Assembly: GCA_015709575.1 (NCBI GenBank)
Contig: CP054190.1
Coordinates: 3,594,616-3,658,615 of the forward strand
DNA length: 64,000 nucleotides
Direction: 5' to 3'
Origin: Planctomycetia bacterium
GTDB lineage: Bacteria; Planctomycetota; Phycisphaerae; UBA1845; Fen-1342
Part shown: one piece after another, positions 18,964 through 29,366 of the stretch
How the letters are laid out: each line of letters begins with the position of its first letter
Position numbering within the stretch: the stretch's first letter is position 1
Notes under the pieces: generated by a model
The model's database searches: none
The model's input: only the letters and a program-made list of their open reading frames with translations
What the model was told of the DNA's origin: nothing
Made by a program: the position numbers and the translations under genes

Positions 18964-19134
18964 ATGGAACCTGAACGGCTGGGGTATTGGCTGGTCACCA
19001 TCGCCGGCACAGTGTTGTGCGGGTGGTGGCTCTCCATTCGGCCGGGCGCCTCGTGCCGGAACGTGGCGACGCCGGTGGCATTTCTGCTGATCCTGCTCTC
19101 CTCACTTCTCGCTATTCTCACTGTATCTCGCTGA
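18964..19134 (+). CDS. Possible 56-residue two-helix membrane protein
   Basis: An ATG at 18964 opens 56 codons encoding two hydrophobic stretches, about residues 8-26 and 38-53, separated by a short basic loop RPGASCRN. It lies 20 bp after the pilin stop codon, which fits an operon. The only ribosome-site-like sequence is a weak GGATCCGGA. I recognise no family. The two well-formed hydrophobic segments are unlikely by chance in such GC-rich DNA, but coding remains unproven. Confidence 0.45.
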   Translation: MEPERLGYWLVTIAGTVLCGWWLSIRPGASCRNVATPVAFLLILLSSLLAILTVSR

Positions 19135-19353
19135 ACAAAAGCCGCTTGCGCGAACCTGGCGGAATCGTGGGTGTAACCGTCGGGGGGCGGTCCGCATAAG
19201 ATTCCGGACAGAAGGCGACAATGGCGGTGCGGTCGCGGCGACTCTACCAGGCGTCGGCCGGGCAGCCCGGGTTGGTCGGCGAGTCGATATGTGAGGGCGC
19301 GATGGGAATCCCGCACGAGCGGGATCGCACGAGCGGCAGGAGCAAGTAACGAC

Positions 19354-21717
19354 ATGGCTCGATCTTCTGTTCGATGGTTTGCAGCAATCCTGGCACTCTC
19401 CGCTGCGGTAGGCGCCTATGGGCAGCAGGCGCCGCGATTTGCCGCCAAGGCGCAACTGGACACGACCAGCCTGAAGCCGGGCGGCAAAGCGCGTGTCGCG
19501 GTTGAGCTGGAGATCGAGAAGCACTGGCACGTCTATCACCCGATCACGATGGGTGTGGGACTGTCCACCGAGTTCAAGTTCAGCGGGCCGGCGTGGCTGA
19601 GCGTCGGCCCGGTTCGCTATCCGACGCCGGCGCTGGCGGAGTTCGCGGGGATCGAATTCCTGGGATTCGAGAGCGGCGAACTGTTCGTCGCGGAGCTGAC
19701 CGTTGCGGCGGATGCGCCGCTCGGGCCGGCCGAGCTGAAGATCGACGTGACCGGACTGGCGTGCAAAGAGACGTGCATCCCGGTGCGGACGTCCACAACG
19801 CTGAAGCTGGAGGTGCGCGCGGAAGGCGGCGGCGAGGCGAACGGCGAATTGTTCACGAAGGCGATGAAGCGCATGCCGCCGGCGCTGGCGAGCGCGCCGT
19901 ACCTGGCGGGCAGCAGCGCGACGATCACGCCGAAGATCGAGGTGATGGGGCGCGGCGAACTGGCGGTGAAGCTGAAGATACAGCCAGCGCATCACATACT
20001 CGATCCTGAGCCGGGGGTGGAGGGGCTGATCGGGACGCGGGTGCTGATCGAGGGGGCGGACGGGATTGAGTTCGGCGAGCCGGCCTGGCCGGCGCCGAAG
20101 ATCCGCAAGAGCGAGATCGGCGAGGCGCGCGAACACGCGGGTGACGTGACGGTGCGGCTCCCGGTGGAGGTGATTGATCGCAAGTTCAAGCCGGGTCCGC
20201 AGCGGCTGCACATGCTGGTCTATTACCAGGCGTGCGCGGACAGCGGGCAGTGCTTTCGACCGGCGTATGCGGAGGCGATTCTGGAATTCGAGGTGACGGG
20301 GACGTCCAAGGCGGACGCGGGGACGGAGACGGGCGGCGGGGAATCGAGCGTTGCGGGCGGCGGCGCGGCGGGGTCGGGGGGTTCGACCGAGGGGGCGCCG
20401 GTGCGCTCCGCGGCGGCGAAGCCGACGGGCGGCGGGACGGCGCTGGAGTGGGTGAAGTGGGAGCCGGGGCTGCCGGAGCGGCTGTCGCGCGAGGGGCGGA
20501 TCGTCTACGTCGATTACACGGCGGAATGGTGCCTGACCTGCAAGGCCAACAAGAATTTTGTGATCGAGGTGGATCCGGTGCGCAGCCGGTTGATCGAGCT
20601 GGGCGCGGTGATGGTGAAGGCGGATTTCACGCGCGAGGATCCGGTGATCTTCGAGGCGCTGAAGAAATTCGGGCGCGGCGGGGTACCGCTGAACCTGATC
20701 TATGCCCCGAACCGGCCGGAGGAGCCGACGGTGCTGCCGGAGGTGCTGACGTCGTCGCTGCTGCTGTCGCGGCTGGCGGATGCGTCGGCGGGCAAGACGA
20801 CGGTTCACAAGGAGACGTTCTTCGGGCTGGGGCTGGCGGGCGTTTTCGTTTTCGCGCTGCTGGGCGGGATGCTGCTGAACGTGATGCCGTGCGTGCTGCC
20901 GGTGCTGTCGCTGAAGCTGTTCAGCCTGATGCAGCAGGCGCACGATTCTCCGGGTCGGGTGCGGCAACTGGGGCTGGTGTACGGGCTGGGGGTGCTGGTG
21001 AGCTTTGTGCCGCTGGCGGCGCTGGTGGCGTCGGGGCAGTCGTGGGGACGGCCGATGCAGTCGCCGGTGTTCCTGATCTCGATGTCGGCGGTGACGGTGG
21101 CGTTTGGCCTGGCGCTGCTGGGGGTGTGGGAGCTGCGGCTGCCGGGGATCGTGGAGCGGAGCGCCGGGGCGGTGACGACGCGCGAGGGGTTCGGCGGCTC
21201 GTTTCTGAACGGGCTGATGGCGACGGCGCTGGCGACGCCGTGCGTGGGTCCGTTCCTGGGGTCGGCGGTTGGGTTTCTGGCCAGTCAGCCACCGGCGGTG
21301 GGCGTGCTGGGGGTGATGACGGTGGGTGTGGGGCTGGCGCTGCCGATGGTGGTGCTGGCGTGGGTGCCGGCGTGGAGGCGGTTCATGCCGAAGCCGGGCA
21401 TCTGGATGGTGACATTCAAGCAGGTGATGGGGTTCGTGCTGCTGGCGACGACGCTGTGGCTGCTGAGCACGCTACGGTTTTTTGTGACGGCGACGGAGTT
21501 GCTGGCGGTGTTGACGTTCCTGCTGGCGGTGGGGATTGCCTGCTGGGTGCTGGGGCGGATCACGCTGTCGGACAGCACGGTGCGGCGGGCGGGGTTGTGG
21601 CTGACGGCGATCGTGCTGATGGCGGCGGGCTGGCGGACGGGACAATGGCTGTTTCCGCCGGATGCGCCGGTGGCGGCGCCGGTGAGCGAGGCGGCGACGG
21701 GGGTGGTGCGGGGTTGA
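19354..21717 (+). CDS. DsbD-like thiol:disulfide interchange protein, permuted domains
   Basis: A 787-residue protein from ATG 19354, behind AGGAG. A signal peptide (residues 1-26) ends at AVGAYGQ. The N-terminal immunoglobulin-like domain carries the Cys pair in GLACKETCIPV (C137, C141). Next comes a thioredoxin-like domain with VDYTAEWCLTCK (C393, C396). The membrane domain follows, about residues 490-770 with eight or so helices, and has the paired cysteines in NVMPCVLP (C513) and LATPCVGP (C630). Classical DsbD has alpha, membrane, then thioredoxin order; here the thioredoxin domain precedes the membrane domain. All six redox cysteines are kept. It should pass electrons from cytoplasmic thioredoxin to the periplasm, for disulfide isomerisation or cytochrome maturation. 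No partner gene is adjacent. Confidence 0.92.
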   Translation: MARSSVRWFAAILALSAAVGAYGQQAPRFAAKAQLDTTSLKPGGKARVAVELEIEKHWHVYHPITMGVGLSTEFKFSGPAWLSVGPVRYPTPALAEFAGIEFLGFESGELFVAELTVAADAPLGPAELKIDVTGLACKETCIPVRTSTTLKLEVRAEGGGEANGELFTKAMKRMPPALASAPYLAGSSATITPKIEVMGRGELAVKLKIQPAHHILDPEPGVEGLIGTRVLIEGADGIEFGEPAWPAPKIRKSEIGEAREHAGDVTVRLPVEVIDRKFKPGPQRLHMLVYYQACADSGQCFRPAYAEAILEFEVTGTSKADAGTETGGGESSVAGGGAAGSGGSTEGAPVRSAAAKPTGGGTALEWVKWEPGLPERLSREGRIVYVDYTAEWCLTCKANKNFVIEVDPVRSRLIELGAVMVKADFTREDPVIFEALKKFGRGGVPLNLIYAPNRPEEPTVLPEVLTSSLLLSRLADASAGKTTVHKETFFGLGLAGVFVFALLGGMLLNVMPCVLPVLSLKLFSLMQQAHDSPGRVRQLGLVYGLGVLVSFVPLAALVASGQSWGRPMQSPVFLISMSAVTVAFGLALLGVWELRLPGIVERSAGAVTTREGFGGSFLNGLMATALATPCVGPFLGSAVGFLASQPPAVGVLGVMTVGVGLALPMVVLAWVPAWRRFMPKPGIWMVTFKQVMGFVLLATTLWLLSTLRFFVTATELLAVLTFLLAVGIACWVLGRITLSDSTVRRAGLWLTAIVLMAAGWRTGQWLFPPDAPVAAPVSEAATGVVRG

Positions 21718-22000
21718 GGGGAGTGGTGGGCACGGCCCACCCTACAAATTTGAGCGGTAGGGATGCGACGCGCGGGGGGGGGGAACGCGGGGTTGGTCGG
21801 CGGGCGGAAATGTGATGGCGGGATGGGCATCCCGCGGGAGTGCGTGCGGGATGGGAATCTCGCACGAGCGGCGCCGCTCAGTAGTTGCGCTGGGCCTCGC
21901 GTTGCTCGGCACCAGCCTACGGCTCGGCACCAGCCTACGGCTGCACCTCGGCAGCGGCCTACGCCGCTACGGCTCGGCACCAGTCTACGGCTGATAATCC
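21718..22000. repeat. Repeat cluster: G and F hairpins, CACCAGCCTACGGCT tandem
   Basis: Family G GTGGGC-ACG-GCCCAC near 21725. Family F hairpins near 21819-21880, including CGGGATGGGCATCCCG and GTGCGGGAT-GGGA-ATCTCGCAC. From about 21907 to 21990 a short unit with GGCACCAGCCTACGGCT recurs four times with drift. The remaining 100 bp to the metalloprotease start hold only its AAGGAG site. Confidence 0.75.
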
Positions 22001-22106
22001 GGGGGATTTCCGGCGACTTTGTGAATTTTGCGGTCCGCGCGGACGGGCGGCTCGTGAAGAGGGTGAGGAATGAAACTCCCCCACTCTCTCCACAAGGAGC
22101 CGCAGC

Positions 22107-24725
<2,619 letters not shown>

Positions 24726-24819
24726 TCGGGTTGAAGGCAGGAAGATGGGCGAGTGTCGGGCGGCCGGTGCGGGAGCTGTTTCCCGTGCCGGCCGCTCTAT
24801 TTCGTGGAATCGGAGGCGG

Positions 24820-24945
24820 CTTCCCGCGCCCCTTGGGGGCTTCAGTCGATGTTGTTGATTCGCGTCCACGGGTTTCGTCGCCGCTGCGCGGCGACTCCAC
24901 CCGTGGCTACAGCCCGCGGCCCCTTGGGGGCCCCATCTGCGTGTA
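24820..24945. repeat. Family C nested hairpin cluster
   Basis: CGCCCCTTGGGGGC near 24828, family C nested hairpin at 24866-24906 (inner stem GTCGCCGC/GCGGCGAC), then GGCCCCTTGGGGGCC. It lies downstream of the metalloprotease and upstream of the IS4-like element. Confidence 0.85.
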
Positions 24946-25030
24946 ACAGCGAGCACTGTGAGCAGTGCGGGGTATCGGAAAATGCCACCACTCAGGAGCA
25001 GAGGAACAGGGCAATGCGGGGGTGGCATGC

Positions 25031-26495
25031 AACGCCGTTCACTAAGCCGCTCCTTTTTCTTTTCTGAATGCCTGTGCTTTGCGGATTTCGGCCGTGGTTG
25101 CGGTGCGGATTCTGGGGGTTCCGGGGGGTGGTTCGGTTTTCTTGTGCGGCCAATCGCGGGCGGTCTTTGGTCGTCTGCGGAGGTAGAAGTCGGGCACGGC
25201 GGTGCGGAGTTGGCGCTGGAGCCAGTGTTTTCCCGTTGGGCGGCGGCCGCGCCGCATGGCGGTGCGGATCACACGCAATGCCGCGGCGGGTGAGATCAAT
25301 CGCGGCGGCTGGGCGGCGTTGTGCGTCAGCAGGCTGATGAGCCACAGACCGGCCATCGACCAGTCGAGTTCGCACGCGGCCAGCTCCGGCGTTTGGGCGC
25401 GAAGCTTTTGCTTGCCCAGCGTCTGCTTCAGCGTGCGATGCATCACTTCCAGCGACCAGCGCTGCCGGTAGAGGGCGGCAACATCCGCAGCGCTGAGCCG
25501 CCGCTCGTCCAGCACGTTGGTCAGCAGCGCGCACATGCTGTCGCCCCGCCTGCAACAGCACGAGTCGCAGCGTCAGCGGCGGCGTGCGGCGCTGCGTGTC
25601 GGGCCACAGATACACCACGCCCGCGCGCTCGCGCAGGTGGTAGCCGAGCTTGCGCAGCAGCGTCACATTCCGGCCGACGCGCACGATGAACGCATGGCCG
25701 CAGTTCTGCAGGCGCGTGAGCACGCGGTAGCCCACCAGCCCCGCATCGGTCAGCAGCAGCGTGCGCTCCGGCAACCCGGCAGCATCGACAGCAGCAGGTC
25801 GCGTTCGCTGCCGTCGCCGCGCGTGCGCGCCGCGCGTGCCAGGGGCAGGTTGCTGGCCACGTGATAGAGCGTGACCAGCAGCTGCTGCGGCGCGGTGCGC
25901 TGCTTGCCGGCGCAGCCGAACGCCTGCTCGTTCGCCCGCGTGCGCGGACAATTCACCCGCGAACCGTCCACGCCGAGCACCACCCAGTTCCGCCAGCGCC
26001 AACAGCCCGCGGCCGAGCGTTGCGTATGAGACCGCAGCGTCGCGACGAGTGGCCGCAGCAGCCGCGCCGAACGCGTCCGCCGGCCTTGAGGAAGCCTTCG
26101 AGATGAGCGCGCGCGGCCGCCGCCGCGTCGGATACATCGCGACGATCTGCTCACGCATCGCCGCGAAGGCTTCGCGGAAAGAGGAGACCGGATGCCAGAC
26201 CATCAGCAACAGGCCGATCAGCAACATCCGGTCGCTCCACCGAACGCGCTGATCCGACGAGCACAGCGGCAAACCGCTGACCGGGAGAAACTGTCGAATG
26301 GCGGAACGCAGCTGGGTGCAGTACGCTGAAGAACGGGTGCTCGTCCGTGAGCATTCCATCGCGGCCTCCGTTTGCTTGGTGTGGAAACCAAAGCCTAACG
26401 GAGGCCGTTCAATTTGGCGCGCCATACACCCGCTATAACTACCATGAATCACAAAGACTTATGAGCCGACTATCGGGCGATTGGTGAACGGCGTT
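25031..26495. mobile_element. IS4-family insertion sequence (decayed)
   Basis: The 1465-bp element is bounded by inverted ends AACGCCGTTCACTAA on the left and, read inward, AACGCCGTTCACCAA on the right. Both flanks carry GGGTGGCATGC (25020-25030 and 26496-26506), an 11-bp target duplication in the size range of IS4-type elements. The target is the CCACC flank and left stem of a family B hairpin; the rest of that hairpin continues to the right at 26507-26532. Confidence 0.88.
25042..26359 (-). pseudogene. Frameshifted IS4-type DDE transposase
   Basis: From ATG 26359 the transposase can be followed only by changing frame about three times. N-terminal part: SGLPLCSSDQRVRWSDRM and LLLMVWHPVSSFREAF. 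Then, in other frames, VVLGVDGSRVNCP (first Asp), LLLTDAGLVGY (second Asp), and ALYRQRWSLEVMHRTLKQT (catalytic Glu with the YREK-like region). All three catalytic acids survive but no continuous protein can be made, so the copy is probably inactive unless the assembly has indels. The stop is at 25042, just inside the left terminal repeat. Confidence 0.85.
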
Positions 26496-26496
26496 G

Positions 26497-26724
26497 GGTG
26501 GCATGCCTTCGCGGTACTCCGCGTAAGCATGCATCGGCACTGCGCGAGGAGCAGTGGCACGCGCGCGGAGAAGCGCTGGTGGGCGCGGCCCACCCTACTC
26601 AAGCGCCCATGCGGGTCGATATCCGCGCGCGGGATGAAAATCCCGCAGAAGTGCGTGCGAGATGGGAATCTCGCGCGAGCGGCTGCCGGCGGCGACGCTC
26701 TATGTTCAACAGCGGTGGCACGAG
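26497..26724. repeat. 228-bp composite repeat, copy 1 (B, G and F hairpins)
   Basis: Starts with an inverted family B hairpin (26497-26532), then a GTGGGCGCGGCCCACCCTAC hairpin (family G), then family F hairpins such as GTGCGAGAT-GGGA-ATCTCGC. It is nearly identical, and equal in length, to 33746-33973. The IS4-like element split its left edge and the IS5-like element lies 23 bp to the right. Confidence 0.9.
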
Positions 26725-26743
26725 CGGCGCTTCTGATGCCGCG

Positions 26744-27592
26744 CTAGGTTCTGTTTGACGGATCGAGGATTCGTAGACATCGCTGGATCATGGCGAGCGT
26801 GATCATGGCGAGGAAGTGTCGGGCGAGCTTCTCGAATCGGGTGGCGATGCGGCGGCAGTGTTTGAGCCAGCCGATGCAGCGTTCGACGACGTTTCGCCGG
26901 CGGTACTGGTCTTTGTCGAGCGGCAGCGTGGGCTGGTCGCTGCGGGTTGGGATGACGGCTTGATGCGTCGCCGCCGCAGCCCGCGGATGCGGCCGTAGCT
27001 GTAGCCTTTGTCGCCAGCGACGGCGTTGGGCCGCCGCCGGCGTCGGATTCGGATGGTGTCGAGGAGCGTCTCGAATGACTTCGACTCGTGCGCTTTTGCC
27101 CTGCGGTCGCCAACGCCCCGAGCGGAACGCCGCGGCCGTCGGTCACCAGATGAAGTTTCGTGCCAAAGCCGCCGCGCGATCGTCCCAGGGCGTGGTCGGC
27201 CGGCTCGATTTCGCCCTTTTACCGGCTCCGGCCGCAGCGGCGTGGGCGCGAATGTTCGAGCCGTCGACGTCGAAGACGCTCCAGTCGATGCGTCCGTCTT
27301 CGTCAAGCTGCACATGCAGGTGATGCAGCATGCGCTCGAACAGCCCGTCGCGCGTCCAGCGGCGGAAGCGATGGTAGACGCTCTGCCAGCGCCCGTAGCG
27401 TTCGGGCATGTCACGCCGGGGCGCTCCGCTGTTGAGCACCCAGAAGATGCCGTTGAGCGTGGTGCGGTGATCGTTCCAACGCCCGCCGCGATGTTGCTTC
27501 GGCAGCAGCGGCGCCAGCCGCTCGAAGCCCTCGTCCGACAACTCATAACGCCGGCCACGTGGCGCGCCGCCGCTTGTCGAGCCTCTTGCCAT
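26744..27592 (-). pseudogene. Frameshifted IS5-type (IS427 group) transposase
   Basis: From ATG 27592 the first frame reads YELSDEGFERLAPLLP..., a typical IS5 N terminus, and ends at 27143 after DVDGSNIRAH (first Asp region). Later parts lie in two other frames: KLHLVTDGRGVPL, then VAGDKGYSYGRIRGL (second Asp), then QYRRRNVVERCIGWLKHCRR (catalytic Glu), ending LRILDPSNRT with stop TAG at 26744. IS427-type elements normally need one programmed shift between orfA and orfB; three are needed here, so the copy is probably dead. The stop codon is formed by the CTAG target duplication outside the terminal repeat. Confidence 0.85.
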
Positions 27593-27684
27593 CGTCGACC
27601 TCCTTGTCGTCGACAACAGCATGCAACAGAAAATCACAACGCGCAACCCGTACAAATACCGAAAAGCGATCCGTCAAACAGAAC
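26748..27684. mobile_element. IS5-family insertion sequence with perfect 18-bp ends
   Basis: A 937-bp element with perfect 18-bp terminal inverted repeats, GTTCTGTTTGACGGATCG at 26748-26765 and its complement at 27667-27684. CTAG flanks both sides (26744-26747 and 27685-27688), fitting the YTAR-type target of IS5 elements. The right CTAG holds the TAG stop codon of the phosphatase gene. Confidence 0.92.
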
Positions 27685-28650
27685 CTAGTCGTCGTCTCCG
27701 CTCTTCTTCTGGGCGCGCTCGGTGTGGGCGGCGTTGCGCTCGGCCAGCGCGCGGGGGTATTCCTGCTCGATCCACTCGCGGGTGGGCGTCATCATGCGGA
27801 TCAGCTCGAACATCTCGGGATGCACGTTTCGGAAGTGTCCGAAGCGCATCGACAACTGGCGGCCGGCGGCGACGGCGTCCTCGCCGAGTTGAATGCGCCG
27901 CCAGGCGGCGGCGGCCATGCCGGTGCGATCGGCCCCGGATTTGCAGTGAAAAAGCAGCGGCTCCTCGGCGGTGCGGATCGTGTCAAACAGCAGCAGGAGG
28001 TTTTCGGGTGTCGGCAGCGACGAAGCGCTCATTCGAATGTCGATGCGGCGGACCCCCAGCTCGTCGCAGACGCGGACCTCGCGGTCATACCAGTCCGTGC
28101 CGGGATTCGGGCCGCGGAGATTGACGACGGTGCGGATGCCGTGGGTGCGGACGATCCAGGGCAGCGTGGCCTCGCGGACCTGGGCGCAGCGATAGGCCCG
28201 GCCGGCCTCGATGGGATGGAAGTTGTCGAGCGCCGTCAGCGGGGAAGGCTCGCTCGCCACCTTCGCGGGGGCAGCGCCGGCGTCCGGAGCAGCGTCGCCC
28301 GCCCGCGGCTTCACGGAACGGTCGGCGGCGCCATGCTCCGCGGATGAGGGGGCGGATCCACTCGAAGCGGCGGGTTTACTCGAAGCGGCGGGTTCACTCG
28401 AAGCAGCGGGTTCACTTGCGGCAGCGGCCGGCGCGCTGCTCGCCGATGCGGTGGACTCTTCGCTCGACGCCGTCGTTTCAGAAATGCCGGCTGAGGCTGA
28501 ACCAGAGCGATGCGGCGCGGAAGACGACGATTGGCGCTGATCGGCGCAACTGGCGCACAGCAGCGCGAGCGCGGCCGCCGAGGCGATGATCGTCAGGCGA
28601 CAAAAGCTCGCGAGACCGCTCGTCACGGCGCGAGGGCCTGGGCTTTGCAT
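27685..28650 (-). CDS. Tyrosine/dual-specificity phosphatase-like secreted protein
   Basis: A 321-residue protein from ATG 28650, preceded by AGGAG. Residues 12-35 are a hydrophobic leader ending LLCASC; Cys35 may be lipidated, although the -3 residue is an unusual Cys. Residues 40-130 are a Ser/Ala/Glu/Pro linker with repeated SEPAAS units. The catalytic domain begins near 140. It has the P-loop HCKSGADRTG with nucleophile Cys236 and Arg242, and an upstream THGIRTVVNLRG strand typical of the DSP/PTP-like fold. It could dephosphorylate proteins or small phosphates outside the cytoplasm. The TAG stop codon lies inside the target site of the IS5-like element, so insertion removed its downstream region but not its coding sequence. 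Confidence 0.85.
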   Translation of the reverse strand: MQSPGPRAVTSGLASFCRLTIIASAAALALLCASCADQRQSSSSAPHRSGSASAGISETTASSEESTASASSAPAAAASEPAASSEPAASSKPAASSGSAPSSAEHGAADRSVKPRAGDAAPDAGAAPAKVASEPSPLTALDNFHPIEAGRAYRCAQVREATLPWIVRTHGIRTVVNLRGPNPGTDWYDREVRVCDELGVRRIDIRMSASSLPTPENLLLLFDTIRTAEEPLLFHCKSGADRTGMAAAAWRRIQLGEDAVAAGRQLSMRFGHFRNVHPEMFELIRMMTPTREWIEQEYPRALAERNAAHTERAQKKSGDDD

Positions 28651-29366
28651 CAGAAACGCTCCTGCTTCGGTCTCTGCGTGAGCGCGGCGGGTCGCCGGTG
28701 CGTGTGCCGGACCAGACGCGGACACCGGCGGTTCGCGCCCTTGGCCATTGACACGGGTGACCAACGGACATTGTCGTCGAACTCAGTTCGGACGAAAAGC
28801 GTCGCCGGGCGTCCCAATCGCACGCGGAGGCAAGACCGCCGCGCTCCGGCCAATGACGCGGTGCGCGGTCGCGACAGGGGCGGCGCTTCGCGGGTGCTGC
28901 AGCTCATCGCGGACAGGACGTGATTGCTTCCGGTCGCGCTGATTATTGGGCCGCGCTGCGGCGCGCTGATGTCTACCCTGGGTCGCGCAGGCGGGAGCGG
29001 GCTGATCCTGATGGCGGGGGCCGGGTATTTGTCGGCGGTTCCTGGCATTTTCCCGTTGGAGCATCGACGTGAGGGCGTATAGTGGAACGGGCGGCGACAC
29101 GCGCCAGACGAGCGGCGGATTGCTCGGCTTCCCCCGGCCGAGCGGTCATGCTCGATGCCCATCACGCCGCTCCAGCGCCGCCCGTGCGGTTGGCTCGTTG
29201 ATCGCACGAACCGGTTTCTTCGCGGCTGTTTCCTTTCAGCCGCGGCTCCGCTCCCAACGCGGGTGCTCTGCTCGGCTGAACTGGATCGACAGGTCGTGCT
29301 GCGCTGCGCATGCGCACCATCGAGCGCGCCGCGGCGCGACACGTCGATCAATCAAGGAGGTCTGAC
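28651..29366. other. 716-bp gap between divergent genes
   Basis: No convincing gene and, unusually for this window, no copies of the hairpin families. It should hold promoters for the phosphatase (-) and the secreted protein (+). A plausible plus-strand promoter is listed at 29056-29083. Confidence 0.5.
29056..29083 (+). promoter_or_regulatory. Possible promoter for the secreted repeat protein
   Basis: TTGGAG (29056-29061) and TATAGT (29078-29083) are 16 bp apart. This would give a leader of about 280 nt before the ATG at 29367. It was picked by eye from GC-rich DNA. Confidence 0.35.
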
